DNA of 64,000 nucleotides from the NCBI RefSeq assembly GCF_018219455.1, contig NZ_CP056122.1, forward strand, positions 248,001-312,000, read 5' to 3'. Position 1 is the stretch's first letter. Each line of letters starts with the position of its first letter. Made by a program: the position numbers and the translations under genes. A model generated the notes under the pieces. That model was given only the letters and a program-made list of their open reading frames with translations, was not told the origin of the DNA and searched no databases. Below, in pieces: positions 27,625 to 37,496 of this stretch. This DNA comes from Moritella sp. 5 (GTDB lineage: Bacteria > Pseudomonadota > Gammaproteobacteria > Enterobacterales > Moritellaceae).

Positions 27625-28548
27625 ATGAGCGTAACAAGCATTAAAAAAGTAGCGGTATTATTTGGTGGATATTCTGCCGAACGTGAAGTCTCACTAAAAT
27701 CGGGTATCGCAGTCACATCTGGCTTACAACGTGCGGGTGTTGATGCGCATGCTTTAGATACCGCTGAATACGATGTTAGTCAACTGAGGGGTGATGGTTT
27801 CACCCATGCGTTTATTGCGCTACATGGCCGCGGTGGCGAAGACGGTGTGATGCAAGGTGCGTTAGAGCAGCTTGCCATTCCTTATACCGGTAGCCGGGTT
27901 TTAGGCGCCGCATTAGCGATGGATAAGATCCGTACTAAACAAATCTGGCAGTCTCAAGGTTTACCGACTGCGCTTTATCGTATTGTTACACCAAATCATT
28001 TTGATAATGCGATAGCAAGCGATATTATTGCGGATCTTGGTTCTCCGGTAATAATTAAACCGGCGAAAGAAGGCTCCAGCATCGGTATGGCGAAAGTGCA
28101 TAATGTAGCGGAATTAGAAACGGCGGTCATGGCTGCGTTTGAATATGATAATGAGATCTTAATTGAGCAATGGATTGAAGGGCCTGAATTCACGGTTGCG
28201 ATCTTAGGTGATGAAGTGTTGCCGGTTATTCAGCTTAAAACACCAAATACGTTTTATGATTACCAAGCTAAGTACCAATCAAATACCACTGAGTACTTGT
28301 GTCCAGCCCCCATTACCGATGAACAACGCCAACAACTGCAAGCTTATGCATTAAAAGCATTTCGTGCTGTAGCAGCAGAGGGCTGGGGCCGTGTTGATGC
28401 AATGTTAGATGCACGGGGTCAGTTTCAATTGTTGGAAGTAAATACGGTACCGGGCATGACTGAAAAAAGTTTAGTGCCAATGGCGGCCAATGCTGCTGGG
28501 TATAACTTCGAGAGTTTAGTTGCTAAAGTATTAGCGCTCGCGCATTAA
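27625..28548 (+). CDS. ddlB: D-alanine--D-alanine ligase
   Basis: Ddl joins two D-Ala molecules for MurF. It is an ATP-grasp enzyme. I chose the ATG at 27625, after the murC stop, rather than 27610. It has GGAAGAAG upstream and gives 307 aa, next to the 306 aa of E. coli DdlB. KVAVLFGGYSAEREVSLKSG is the conserved start. The KPAKEGSSIGM and LLEVNTVPGMTEKSLVP segments carry ATP and metal contacts. The dcw position identifies it as the DdlB type. Confidence 0.97.
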   Translation: MSVTSIKKVAVLFGGYSAEREVSLKSGIAVTSGLQRAGVDAHALDTAEYDVSQLRGDGFTHAFIALHGRGGEDGVMQGALEQLAIPYTGSRVLGAALAMDKIRTKQIWQSQGLPTALYRIVTPNHFDNAIASDIIADLGSPVIIKPAKEGSSIGMAKVHNVAELETAVMAAFEYDNEILIEQWIEGPEFTVAILGDEVLPVIQLKTPNTFYDYQAKYQSNTTEYLCPAPITDEQRQQLQAYALKAFRAVAAEGWGRVDAMLDARGQFQLLEVNTVPGMTEKSLVPMAANAAGYNFESLVAKVLALAH

Positions 28549-28563
28549 TAAACGAATTTTGAT

Positions 28564-29382
28564 ATGACAGCTGTTATTCCAACACCGAGAAATGAAGCCT
28601 TAGATGATAATATCTACGCGCTCACAGAACTTGAGATTCAAGCGGATGAATTTTGCGCTGAAGAATTAGCACCATTACGTTTAAGGCGTAGTTTAGGTCT
28701 CTTTTTCTTTTTTTTGGTGTTAGTATTTTTTAGCTGGATGTTTAGCAGTATGGAAGCATACTTGACCGATGCCAGCAAAATGCCAATGTCAGCCCTGATT
28801 ATTCAGGGGGACCGAGAGTATGTCAGTGACGACGATATCCGAGCCGTCTTGTTACAAAAGCCGGCAATAGAAAATTATTTTTCGGTAAATGTTGATGATA
28901 TTCAAAATAAAATTGAATCGTTACCTTGGGTTTATCACGCGTCGGTACGAAAAAGTTGGCCTGATTTATTACGTGTATATATTCAAGAACAACCCGTAGT
29001 TGCAGTGTGGAATGATACGCACTTGTTGAACGAAGACGGGATAGTGTTTGATGCAGCTATGAATAGTGCGCCGAAATCATTAGTGAAACTTTATAGTCCG
29101 AATGATAAAATCGAACAAACACTGGCCAAATTTAATGAGTTCAATGGATTGCTGAAGCTAAATAATTATAAAATAGTTAAAGTTTCGCTTAATTTACGTA
29201 ATGCAATCACGGTCGAATTAAGTAATGGTATTATGCTGCGTTTAGGACGAGAAAATGCAATATCACGGATTCAGCGTTATATCGATTATGTTGCAGTATT
29301 AGATAAAGAAAAGATAGCCTATATAGATTTACGTTACGATACAGGTTTCTCAGTTGGCTGGAAAAATGACAATAAAGAGTAA
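28564..29382 (+). CDS. ftsQ: Cell division protein FtsQ
   Basis: FtsQ is the bitopic scaffold of the FtsQBL complex. It has a cytoplasmic tail (1-43, acidic), one membrane segment (about 45-61, very Phe-rich), then a POTRA domain (about 75-143) and a beta domain. Family sequence includes SLPWVYHASVRKSWPDLLRVYIQEQ, and the C-terminal YIDLRYDTGFSVGW is characteristic. At 272 aa it is typical. The stop overlaps the ftsA start (TAATG). Confidence 0.96.
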   Translation: MTAVIPTPRNEALDDNIYALTELEIQADEFCAEELAPLRLRRSLGLFFFFLVLVFFSWMFSSMEAYLTDASKMPMSALIIQGDREYVSDDDIRAVLLQKPAIENYFSVNVDDIQNKIESLPWVYHASVRKSWPDLLRVYIQEQPVVAVWNDTHLLNEDGIVFDAAMNSAPKSLVKLYSPNDKIEQTLAKFNEFNGLLKLNNYKIVKVSLNLRNAITVELSNGIMLRLGRENAISRIQRYIDYVAVLDKEKIAYIDLRYDTGFSVGWKNDNKE

Positions 29383-30635
29383 TGATAATGACTAAGTCGA
29401 TGGAACGAAAATTAATTGTAGGTTTAGATGTCGGCACATCAAAAATTGCCGTTGTTGTCGGTGAATTATTACCAGACGGTGAACTGAACATTATCGGTTT
29501 AGGACAAAGTGCATCGAGAGGCATGGATAAAGGGGGGGTAAACGACCTGGAATCTGTTGTTAAAGCGGTTCAGCGTGCGAAACAAGAAGCCGAAATGATG
29601 GCGGATATGAAAATATCTTCTGTCTACCTGAGCATTTCAGGTAAACACATTAGCAGCCAAGATGAAATTGGCATGGTGGCAATCTCGGAAGATGAAGTCA
29701 CACAAGATGATGTAGATAATGTGATCTACACTGCAAGATCTGTGAGAATTCGTGACGAACATCGAATTTTACACGTAATTCCACAAGAATATGCTATTGA
29801 TTATCAAGAACGGATTAAAAATCCAGTCGGTTTATCCGGTGTTCGGATGAAAGCGAAGGTACATTTGATCACCTGTCACAATGATATGGCAAAAAATATT
29901 GTAAAATGTGCAGAGCGTTGTGAACTACAAGTGGATAAATTAATTTTTTCTGCTCTCGCATCAAGTTATGCCGTTGTGACCGATGATGAAAAAGAACTTG
30001 GTGTATGTGTTGTCGATATTGGCGGTGGCACTATTGATATCGCTGTATTTTATGATGGTTCATTACGTCATACATCAGTATTTTCGTATGCAGGTAATGC
30101 AGTTACTAGTGATATTGCGTATGCATTTGGTACCCCTCCTGCAGACGCAGAAGAGATTAAAGTTAACTTTGGTTGTGCGCATGCTCAGTTATTACAACGT
30201 GATGATACTATCGAAGTTGCAAGTGTCGGTGGACGACCATCGCGCACTTTACAGCGACAAACACTTGCAGAAGTGATCGAACCTCGATATTCTGAACTAT
30301 TCGGAATGGTTGAAGCTGAATTAAAAACTATTTTAGAGTCATTAAAACTGGATAAATTGGCGGCTGGCATTGTACTTACTGGTGGTGCGGCACAAATTGA
30401 AGGTTTAGTTGAATGTGCAGAAAGCGTATTCAACTCACAAGTTAGAATAGGTATTCCATTAAATATAAATGGATTAACTGAATATGTAAATACACCAGTG
30501 TATTCAACAGCGGTTGGCTTACTTCAGTTTGGTAAAGAACATCAGTTCGAACCAACAACAGACGTAGTCGTAGAACGGAATAATTGTAATCAGTTACTTA
30601 AAAGAATAATGAGCTGGTTCAAAGGCGGGTTTTAA
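29382..30635 (+). CDS. ftsA: Cell division protein FtsA
   Basis: FtsA is the actin-like protein that tethers FtsZ to the membrane and recruits later division proteins. It has 417 aa (420 in E. coli). The nucleotide-binding motif GLDVGTSKIAVV is at the start, followed by the 1C domain, the second phosphate motif VVDIGGGTIDIAVF and the adenosine motif GIVLTGGAAQIEGL. The C-terminus LLKRIMSWFKGGF is the amphipathic membrane-targeting helix. The first ATG overlaps the ftsQ stop; the third codon is another ATG. Confidence 0.98.
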   Translation: MIMTKSMERKLIVGLDVGTSKIAVVVGELLPDGELNIIGLGQSASRGMDKGGVNDLESVVKAVQRAKQEAEMMADMKISSVYLSISGKHISSQDEIGMVAISEDEVTQDDVDNVIYTARSVRIRDEHRILHVIPQEYAIDYQERIKNPVGLSGVRMKAKVHLITCHNDMAKNIVKCAERCELQVDKLIFSALASSYAVVTDDEKELGVCVVDIGGGTIDIAVFYDGSLRHTSVFSYAGNAVTSDIAYAFGTPPADAEEIKVNFGCAHAQLLQRDDTIEVASVGGRPSRTLQRQTLAEVIEPRYSELFGMVEAELKTILESLKLDKLAAGIVLTGGAAQIEGLVECAESVFNSQVRIGIPLNINGLTEYVNTPVYSTAVGLLQFGKEHQFEPTTDVVVERNNCNQLLKRIMSWFKGGF

Positions 30636-30664
30636 AACCCTATAAGATTTTTGGAGATATTACC

Positions 30665-31846
30665 ATGTTTGAACTACTAGATGATAGTCACGATGAAGCT
30701 GTCATTAAAGTCATTGGTGTTGGTGGCGGCGGCGGTAACGCTGTTGATCACATGGTCAGTGAAACAATTGAAGGTGTTGAATTTATTGTCGTAAATACGG
30801 ATGCACAAGCATTACGTAATTCAGCCGCTGGATCTGTTATTCAAATCGGTAACACTATCACTAAAGGTTTGGGCGCGGGCGCAAACCCAACAGTAGGTCG
30901 TGAAGCTGCAATGGAAGATCGCGATAGTATTCGTGAGCAGCTGCAAGGTTCTGATATGATCTTTATTGCTGCGGGTATGGGCGGTGGTACAGGTACTGGT
31001 GCTGCTCCAGTTGTTGCTGAAATTGCTAAAGAATTAGGGATTTTAACGGTAGCTGTAGTTACTAAACCTTTCTCGTTTGAAGGTAAGCGTCGCTTGAGTT
31101 ATGCACAAGCTGGTATCGATGCCTTAAGTGAACAAGTTGATTCTTTGATTACAATACCTAACGACAAATTATTGAAAGTATTGGGTCGTGGTGTCAGTTT
31201 ATTAGATGCATTCAAAGCTGCCAATAACGTATTACTTGGTGCTGTACAAGGTATTGCGGAACTCATTACGCGTCCAGGTCTAATCAACGTGGATTTCGCC
31301 GATGTTCGCACAGTCATGAGTGAAATGGGTACTGCAATGATGGGTACCGGTGTTGCTTCTGGTGAAGATCGAGCCGCAGAAGCCGCAGAAGCTGCTATCT
31401 CAAGCCCATTACTTGATGATGTTGATTTAGCGGGTGCTCGGGGTATTCTGGTTAATATTACTGCTGGCCTCGATATCAATATCGAAGAGTTCGAAACAGT
31501 AGGTAATTCAGTTAAAGCTTTTGCTTCTGATAATGCAACGGTTGTTGTGGGCGCGGTAATTGACCCTGAAATGACGGATGAATTGCGTGTAACTGTGGTT
31601 GTTACGGGTATCGGTGCTGAAAACAAACCCGATATTACTTTAGTACCAACGCCAGCGAAAAAAATTGAAGAAGCGAAAGTTGAATCGACGAAAGTTGACG
31701 AAACAGTTAAAGCGACAGTTGTACCGGCCGATAACCAAGTCGATATACAGAAAATTGCTGTTGGTGAAAGTAATACGACAACGGCAACGAAAAGTGAACC
31801 GGATTATTTAGATATTCCGGCGTTCTTACGTCGCCAAGCAGACTAA
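30665..31846 (+). CDS. ftsZ: Cell division protein FtsZ
   Basis: FtsZ is the tubulin-like GTPase that forms the division ring. The 393-residue protein has the glycine loop GGGTGTG at 106-112 and the synergy (T7) region NVDFADVRTVM near 207-217, which completes the active site of the neighbouring subunit. A variable Lys/Thr/Glu-rich linker (about 320-378) leads to the C-terminal peptide LDIPAFLRRQAD, which binds FtsA and ZipA in the family. A GGAGA ribosome-binding site precedes the start. A strong inverted repeat follows at 31875-31913. Confidence 0.99.
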   Translation: MFELLDDSHDEAVIKVIGVGGGGGNAVDHMVSETIEGVEFIVVNTDAQALRNSAAGSVIQIGNTITKGLGAGANPTVGREAAMEDRDSIREQLQGSDMIFIAAGMGGGTGTGAAPVVAEIAKELGILTVAVVTKPFSFEGKRRLSYAQAGIDALSEQVDSLITIPNDKLLKVLGRGVSLLDAFKAANNVLLGAVQGIAELITRPGLINVDFADVRTVMSEMGTAMMGTGVASGEDRAAEAAEAAISSPLLDDVDLAGARGILVNITAGLDINIEEFETVGNSVKAFASDNATVVVGAVIDPEMTDELRVTVVVTGIGAENKPDITLVPTPAKKIEEAKVESTKVDETVKATVVPADNQVDIQKIAVGESNTTTATKSEPDYLDIPAFLRRQAD

Positions 31847-31874
31847 TACTTTACTGTATTATAGCTAGAACATG

Positions 31875-31913
31875 ATTCAGTCTTTCGGGGTATTTTTAGC
31901 GTAAAGACTGAAT
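31875..31913 (+). terminator. 11-bp inverted repeat between ftsZ and lpxC
   Basis: ATTCAGTCTTT (31875-31885) pairs perfectly with AAAGACTGAAT (31903-31913) around a 17-base loop. It lies 29 bases after the ftsZ stop. No T-run follows, so it may be a weak or Rho-assisted terminator or an mRNA 3'-end stabiliser. Confidence 0.5.
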
Positions 31914-31941
31914 TATATAAAACGTGTCTGGATTGGTGATT

Positions 31942-31970
31942 TTGCATTTCCAGTAGGGCTGTGGTAAATT
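31942..31970 (+). promoter_or_regulatory. predicted lpxC promoter
   Basis: TTGCAT (31942-31947) and TAAATT (31965-31970) are separated by exactly 17 bases, about 45 bases before the lpxC start. This fits lpxC having its own sigma-70 promoter after the ftsZ hairpin. Confidence 0.5.
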
Positions 31971-32015
31971 GCTCGGCCTCGCGTTGGAGTGTGGGATTTA
32001 AATAGGGTGACATTA

Positions 32016-32939
32016 ATGATTAAGCAAAGAACATTAAAACAAGCGGTACGTGGCACCGGTATCGGTCTGCATTCTGGCAACAAGGTTACCCTTAATCTTC
32101 GTCCAGCGGCAGCCAATACCGGTATTATTTACCGTCGTATCGATCTTGATCCAGTAGTTGATTTCAAAGCATCAGCTGACATGGTGAAAGATACAATGTT
32201 ATGTACTTGTCTAATTAGCGAAGATGGTCATCGTATTTCGACTGTAGAGCATCTAAATGCGGCCTTAGCAGGTCTCGGCATTGATAATATTATTATTGAA
32301 GTAGATGCGGCTGAAATTCCAATTATGGATGGTAGTGCAAGTCCTTTTATTTTCTTACTGCAAAGTGCGGGAATCGAAGAGCTAAACTGCGCTAAGAAGT
32401 TTATTAAAATAAAACAACCTATACGTGTTGAAGATGGCGACAAATGGGCTGAATTTTTACCGTCGAACCATGGCTTTATTATGGATTTACGTATTGAATT
32501 TGATCATCCTGTGTTTGAAGGTCAAAATCAACATATTCGAGCAGACTTTTCGGGTGATTGGTTCCATCAAGAAATCAGCCGAGCACGTACTTTTGGCTTT
32601 ATGAAAGACATTGAATATCTTCAATCGCAAGACCTTGCACTGGGTGGTAGCCTAGAGAACGCTATTGTGATCGATGAATTCCGTATTTTAAATGATGACG
32701 GTTTACGTTATGAAGATGAATTTGTGAAACATAAAGTACTTGATGCTGTCGGAGACCTGTACTTATCAGGTCATTCAATCCTAGGTGAGTTTAGAGCATT
32801 TAAAACTGGCCACGGCATGAATAATTTATTGCTAAGAGCATTACTTGCTAATCAAGAAGCATGGGAATTCACCACTGTAGATGAAGCCCAAGATGCACCA
32901 ATTCGTTGGTTAGAATCAAATTTAGAACTGGCGTTATAA
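32016..32939 (+). CDS. lpxC: UDP-3-O-acyl-N-acetylglucosamine deacetylase LpxC
   Basis: LpxC is the zinc-dependent deacetylase that commits precursor to lipid A synthesis. The frame is open from 31989, but the ATG at 32016 has an AGGGTGA ribosome-binding site and gives the family N-terminus MIKQRTLKQ and 307 aa (305 in E. coli). Zinc ligands are His79 (in STVEHLNA), and His239 and Asp243 (in [10 protein letters not shown]). Glu78 is the catalytic base. In E. coli the protein is degraded by FtsH; the C-terminus here (LESNLELAL) is also hydrophobic. Confidence 0.98.
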   Translation: MIKQRTLKQAVRGTGIGLHSGNKVTLNLRPAAANTGIIYRRIDLDPVVDFKASADMVKDTMLCTCLISEDGHRISTVEHLNAALAGLGIDNIIIEVDAAEIPIMDGSASPFIFLLQSAGIEELNCAKKFIKIKQPIRVEDGDKWAEFLPSNHGFIMDLRIEFDHPVFEGQNQHIRADFSGDWFHQEISRARTFGFMKDIEYLQSQDLALGGSLENAIVIDEFRILNDDGLRYEDEFVKHKVLDAVGDLYLSGHSILGEFRAFKTGHGMNNLLLRALLANQEAWEFTTVDEAQDAPIRWLESNLELAL

Positions 32940-33065
32940 TCTAATCAAATCGGTTTGGTATCTCGGAACTGAGTGAGTTAGTTCGCTCTGAGAGAAATAC
33001 AGATAGAATTGTGGCATTAAATTGTTTATATTTAGTGTCACCAATTTATCAGTTAATAAAAGATT

Positions 33066-33980
33066 ATGAGCGTTACAGTGACTTACTCGAATGGTAAACA
33101 TAACCATTCTAAATTATTTAATATTTACTTTTTAATATTTTCATTCATAGCTGTTATTGCCATCTCGATCACGTCTTCTTGGTTTCTCTATTCAAATTTC
33201 TCTTCCCAAGCTATACAACTTAAGATTGCGAGAACGCAACAGAAATATCAGCAACAAGCAGATGAAGTTCTTGCGTTACGTCAAGAAACTGATTTGAAAA
33301 TCGCAGTATTTGCGAGTAAAGTTGGCATGATGCAAGCGGAGGTTAACCGTTTGAGTTTATTGGGTGATGAATTGGCTAAAAATGCCAGTCTAACGCGTGG
33401 TGAATTTGATTTTAACTTAAAACCTGCAATTGGCGGTCCGGTTGTTACAGATTCAAGTTATGCTGTTGATTTACAAGCCTTGCTCGAAGAGATGGATTTA
33501 TTGTCACTTGAAGTAAATAATCGTACCCAACAACTATCGCTACTTGAAACTATGCTATTGAATCACAATATAACTGATGAGGCTGTTTTATCTGGACGTC
33601 CAGTTATTCAACGTGGTTCTTGGTTATCGTCCCATTACGGCGTGCGTAAAGACCCTTTTACAGGGCGAGCGACTATGCATAAGGGGATTGATTTTGCAGG
33701 TAATAATGGCATGAATATTATTGCAACTGGTGCTGGAGTGGTAACCTGGTCTGGAAGACGTTCTGGTTATGGGCTATTAATCGAAATTAACCACGGAAAT
33801 GGTCTGTCGTCACGTTATGCCCATGCTAAAGAGCTCATCGCAAAAGAAGGCGATGTTGTTGGCAAGGGGCAAACTATTGCTATTATGGGAAGTTCAGGGC
33901 GCTCTACTGGACCTCATGTGCACTACGAAGTGCTAAAATCGGGACGACAAGTCGATCCTAAACGCTATGTTTATCGCTAA
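33066..33980 (+). CDS. M23 (LytM) family peptidase, membrane-anchored
   Basis: This is a predicted peptidoglycan endopeptidase or an activator of amidases. It has 304 aa. A cytoplasmic start is followed by a membrane segment (about 19-41), a helical coiled-coil-like region (about 50-105) and a C-terminal LytM domain (about 185-300). The zinc-binding residues are intact: His205 and Asp209 (in MHKGIDFAG) and His286 (in HVHYEV), with His253 as further active-site residue. The domain could therefore be catalytic rather than a degenerate EnvC/NlpD-type activator. It lies between lpxC and secA, the slot filled by secM in E. coli. No gene symbol is safe. Confidence 0.9.
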   Translation: MSVTVTYSNGKHNHSKLFNIYFLIFSFIAVIAISITSSWFLYSNFSSQAIQLKIARTQQKYQQQADEVLALRQETDLKIAVFASKVGMMQAEVNRLSLLGDELAKNASLTRGEFDFNLKPAIGGPVVTDSSYAVDLQALLEEMDLLSLEVNNRTQQLSLLETMLLNHNITDEAVLSGRPVIQRGSWLSSHYGVRKDPFTGRATMHKGIDFAGNNGMNIIATGAGVVTWSGRRSGYGLLIEINHGNGLSSRYAHAKELIAKEGDVVGKGQTIAIMGSSGRSTGPHVHYEVLKSGRQVDPKRYVYR

Positions 33981-34026
33981 AATGCTTTAAATTTCAAATA
34001 GATTCACAATAACTTTTGGTCATAAA

Positions 34027-36744
34027 ATGTTAACTAATATAATTACAAAAATAGTCGGTAGCCGCAATGACCGCATTTTAAAAAAATTGCATAAAGTTGT
34101 AAAACAGGTCAATCAATTAGAAGCTGATTTTGAAGTATTATCAGATGCAGAATTAAAAGCAAAAACAGTTGATTTTCAACAGCGTGTTGCTGCCGGTGAA
34201 TCACTTGATAGCATTTTAGCTGAAGCCTTCGCGGTTGTTCGTGAAGGTTCTAAACGTGTATTTGGCATGCGCCATTTCGATGTGCAGTTACTTGGTGGTA
34301 TGGTTTTAAATAATAATCAGATTGCTGAAATGCGTACGGGTGAAGGTAAAACTCTAACAGCTACATTACCAGCCTATTTAAATGCATTAACAGGTAAAGG
34401 TGTACATATTATTACGGTGAATGATTACCTTGCTGCACGTGATGCGGAATGGAATCGTGAACTGTTTGAATTTTTAGGTTTAACCGTTGGTCTTAACGTC
34501 TCAGGCATGGATAACATGGCAAAACGTGACGCGTATGCTGCAGATGTTACTTACGGCACGAATAATGAATTTGGTTTTGATTATCTGCGTGACAACATGG
34601 CTTTTGAGCCGCAACAGCGTGTTATGCGTCCGTTATATTACGCTGTCATCGATGAAGTGGATTCAATCTTAATTGATGAAGCGCGTACCCCGCTTATCAT
34701 TTCTGGTCCTGCTGATGATAGTTCAGAGCTATATACTAAGATCAATACCATCATTCCACTGCTAGAACAGCAAGAACAAGAAGATACCGAAGAATACACT
34801 GGTGATGGTCACTTCACGGTCGATGAAAAAAACAAACAAGTATTACTGACTGAAAACGGTCAAATTAAAGTTGAAGAAATGCTCAAAGAGCGTGGATTAT
34901 TAAGCGAAGATGACAATTTGTTCTCTGCGGCAAATATTTCATTATTACATCACATCAATGCGGCATTACGTGCACATACGTTATTTGAAAAAGACGTGGA
35001 TTATATCGTTAGTGATGAAGGCGAGATTGTTATTGTTGACGAACATACGGGCCGTACTATGCCTGGACGTCGCTGGTCAGAAGGTTTACATCAAGCGGTA
35101 GAAGCACGCGAAGGTGTTAAAATTCAAAATGAAAACCAAACTTTAGCATCGATCACGTTCCAGAATTATTTCCGTATGTATGAAAAGCTATCGGGTATGA
35201 CTGGTACGGCTGATACTGAAGCATTTGAATTCCAATCTATCTATAGCCTTGAAACGGTTGTCTTGCCGACCAATAAACCAATGGCGCGTAAAGACTTTGG
35301 TGATCTGGTTTACCTGACGGCAAATGAGAAGCATGTTGCGATCATTGAAGATATTAAAGATTGTGTAGAAAGACAGCAGCCAGTGCTGGTTGGTACTGTA
35401 TCAATTGAAAGCTCTGAGTTACTTTCTAAACTACTTAAAAAAGACAAAATCAAACATAACGTATTGAATGCGAAATTCCATGAACGTGAAGCTGAGATTG
35501 TTGCTGATGCGGGTCGTTCTGGGGCTGTTACGATTGCAACGAACATGGCTGGTCGTGGTACCGATATCGTGTTAGGTGGTAACTGGCAGACTGAAGTTGA
35601 TAAGCTGAAGAATCCAACTGAAGCGCAAATCGCACATATTAAAGCGGAATGGCAAGTTCGTCATGACGCTGTACTTGCTGCGGGTGGCTTACACATTATT
35701 GGTACGGAACGTCATGAATCTCGTCGTATTGATAACCAATTACGTGGTCGTTCTGGTCGTCAAGGTGATGCGGGTTCTACACGTTTCTATCTGTCAATGA
35801 CCGATCCGTTAATGCGTATTTTCACATCAGACCGTATTACTGGCATGATGAAAAAACTGGGTATGGAAGAAGGCGAAGCGATTGAGCATAAGTGGGTAAC
35901 ACGCGCAATCGAAAACGCACAACGTAAAGTTGAAGGTCGTAACTTTGATATTCGTAAATCGTTACTTGAATTCGATGACGTCGCTAATGATCAGCGTAAA
36001 GTGGTTTATGAGCAACGTAATGAATTAATGGAAGCGGAAGATATCAGCGAAACTATGGTTGTGATCCGTGAAGACGTAATCAACGCGGTAATGGATGCTT
36101 ATATTCCACCACAATCATTACATGAAATGTGGGATATCTCAGGTTTAGAGCAGCGTTTGCGTGCTGATTTCATGCTTGAACTGCCAATCCAGCAATGGTT
36201 AGATGATGATACTAAGTTATACGAAGAGAAGATTCGTGAGCGTATTATGACTGCAGCCAAAGAAGCTTATACAGCGAAAGAAGACGCGGTTGGTGCACAA
36301 GTGATCCGTCAGTTTGAAAAAGCAGTGATGCTACAAACCCTGGATGGTTTATGGAAAGAGCATTTAGCAGCGATGGACCATTTACGTCAAGGTATTCACT
36401 TACGTGGTTATGCACAGAAAAACCCGAAACAAGAATACAAGCGTGAGTCGTTTGAGCTGTTCACTGAAATGTTAGAAAATCTAAAATCAGACGTGGTTGG
36501 CGTTATCTCTAAAGTGCAGGTACAAGCACCAGAAGACGTGGAAGCGGTTGAAGCACAGCGTCGTCGTAGTGAGTCATTACCACAAAGCATGAGCCATGCA
36601 GCGGCTGAAAACCAGCTTGCTGATGCATCGGCAACGCCAGATGCTGAAACATTCGTGCGTCAAGGTCAAAAAGTAGGCCGTAATGATCCTTGTCCTTGCG
36701 GTTCAGGCGCTAAGTTCAAACAGTGTCATGGTAAATTAAGCTAG
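34027..36744 (+). CDS. secA: Preprotein translocase ATPase SecA
   Basis: SecA is the motor that pushes unfolded preproteins through SecYEG. The length is 905 aa (901 in E. coli). The Walker A is GEGKT at 105-109, inside [17 protein letters not shown]. Walker B lies in [17 protein letters not shown] (about 204-220). The second helicase half includes [13 protein letters not shown] and the arginine-finger segment [18 protein letters not shown]. The C-terminus has the zinc motif [15 protein letters not shown], which binds SecB. No secM-like arrest gene precedes it. A terminator follows at 36788-36821. Confidence 0.99.
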   Translation: MLTNIITKIVGSRNDRILKKLHKVVKQVNQLEADFEVLSDAELKAKTVDFQQRVAAGESLDSILAEAFAVVREGSKRVFGMRHFDVQLLGGMVLNNNQIAEMRTGEGKTLTATLPAYLNALTGKGVHIITVNDYLAARDAEWNRELFEFLGLTVGLNVSGMDNMAKRDAYAADVTYGTNNEFGFDYLRDNMAFEPQQRVMRPLYYAVIDEVDSILIDEARTPLIISGPADDSSELYTKINTIIPLLEQQEQEDTEEYTGDGHFTVDEKNKQVLLTENGQIKVEEMLKERGLLSEDDNLFSAANISLLHHINAALRAHTLFEKDVDYIVSDEGEIVIVDEHTGRTMPGRRWSEGLHQAVEAREGVKIQNENQTLASITFQNYFRMYEKLSGMTGTADTEAFEFQSIYSLETVVLPTNKPMARKDFGDLVYLTANEKHVAIIEDIKDCVERQQPVLVGTVSIESSELLSKLLKKDKIKHNVLNAKFHEREAEIVADAGRSGAVTIATNMAGRGTDIVLGGNWQTEVDKLKNPTEAQIAHIKAEWQVRHDAVLAAGGLHIIGTERHESRRIDNQLRGRSGRQGDAGSTRFYLSMTDPLMRIFTSDRITGMMKKLGMEEGEAIEHKWVTRAIENAQRKVEGRNFDIRKSLLEFDDVANDQRKVVYEQRNELMEAEDISETMVVIREDVINAVMDAYIPPQSLHEMWDISGLEQRLRADFMLELPIQQWLDDDTKLYEEKIRERIMTAAKEAYTAKEDAVGAQVIRQFEKAVMLQTLDGLWKEHLAAMDHLRQGIHLRGYAQKNPKQEYKRESFELFTEMLENLKSDVVGVISKVQVQAPEDVEAVEAQRRRSESLPQSMSHAAAENQLADASATPDAETFVRQGQKVGRNDPCPCGSGAKFKQCHGKLS

Positions 36745-36787
36745 TAGCGAACACTATTTATTAGTGACGATTATTACTTAAAATTGG

Positions 36788-36821
36788 AAGCGTTAAAGCA
36801 GCAATGTTTTAGCGCTTTTTG
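36788..36821 (+). terminator. intrinsic terminator after secA
   Basis: AAGCGTTAAA pairs with TTTAGCGCTT (10 bp with one G-T pair), followed by TTTTTG. It lies about 45 bases after the secA stop. Confidence 0.75.
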
Positions 36822-36860
36822 TTAACTATATTTTATTCCAATTATTAAATAAGAGAAATA

Positions 36861-37256
36861 ATGATGAAAGTCGTTCATGTCGCTGCTGGTATTATTATTC
36901 GTGGCCAGCAAGTATTTATCAGTAGGCGTAGCTCAGCACAGCACCAAGGTGATAAATGGGAATTTCCGGGTGGTAAGGTGGAGTCTGATGAATCTGTGCT
37001 TGAGGCGTTAACCAGAGAGCTAAAAGAAGAAGTGGATCTTGACGTCATGAATGCACAGGCATTTCACCAGTTAGAATTTGATTATGGTGATAAAATCGTG
37101 CAATTAGATTTCTATCTTGTCGATAAGTTTGAAGGGGTAGGTAAAGGACTCGAAGGGCAGCAAACGGCTTGGATAAATATCAGCGAGTTGGCGGATTATA
37201 ATTTCCCCGCTGCGAATCAAGTAATTGTTGAAATGTTAATGACTCAGTTTGCCTGA
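36861..37256 (+). CDS. mutT: 8-oxo-dGTP diphosphatase MutT (Nudix)
   Basis: MutT cleans oxidised 8-oxo-dGTP from the nucleotide pool and so prevents A-to-C changes. It is a 131-residue Nudix hydrolase (129 in E. coli). The Nudix box is complete from about residue 37: GGKVESDESVLEALTREL continuing KEEVDL, with the G-x5-E-x7-R-E-x2-E-E pattern. The first two codons are both ATG, so the start may be 36861 or 36864. It is convergent with yacG, as in E. coli. Other Nudix substrates cannot be excluded from sequence alone. Confidence 0.94.
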   Translation: MMKVVHVAAGIIIRGQQVFISRRSSAQHQGDKWEFPGGKVESDESVLEALTRELKEEVDLDVMNAQAFHQLEFDYGDKIVQLDFYLVDKFEGVGKGLEGQQTAWINISELADYNFPAANQVIVEMLMTQFA

Positions 37257-37278
37257 GCCATTACGCTAAGGTCGCTAC

Positions 37279-37464
37279 TTAATCGAATTCGTAACCTTTA
37301 GGCTGTAATTCTTGTGGTGATACATCTTCACCTGGAATGGCGCGTTCTTCGTTTGCCCATTCGCCAAGATCAATCAGTTTGCAGCGTTCACAACAAAACG
37401 GGCGAAATTCGCTAGTGGCAACCCATTCAACAGGTTTTTGACAGGTTGGGCAATTTACTTGCAT
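37279..37464 (-). CDS. yacG: DNA gyrase inhibitor YacG (zinc-binding)
   Basis: YacG is a small zinc protein that binds GyrB and inhibits gyrase in E. coli. It has 61 aa. The four zinc ligands are Cys5, Cys8, Cys24 and Cys28 with family spacing (C-x2-C-x15-C-x3-C). The conserved [20 protein letters not shown] block and an acidic C-terminus follow. It lies 32 bases downstream of coaE with no zapD gene between, unlike E. coli. Confidence 0.96.
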   Translation of the reverse strand: MQVNCPTCQKPVEWVATSEFRPFCCERCKLIDLGEWANEERAIPGEDVSPQELQPKGYEFD

Positions 37465-37496
37465 AGTGATTTCCTAAATATACAGAGCTTAAGGCT

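Noticed and set aside
31099-31626. 175-codon minus-strand ORF
   Set aside because: Antisense to ftsZ; Ser/Thr/Pro-rich, as expected for the complement of a conserved GC-balanced gene.
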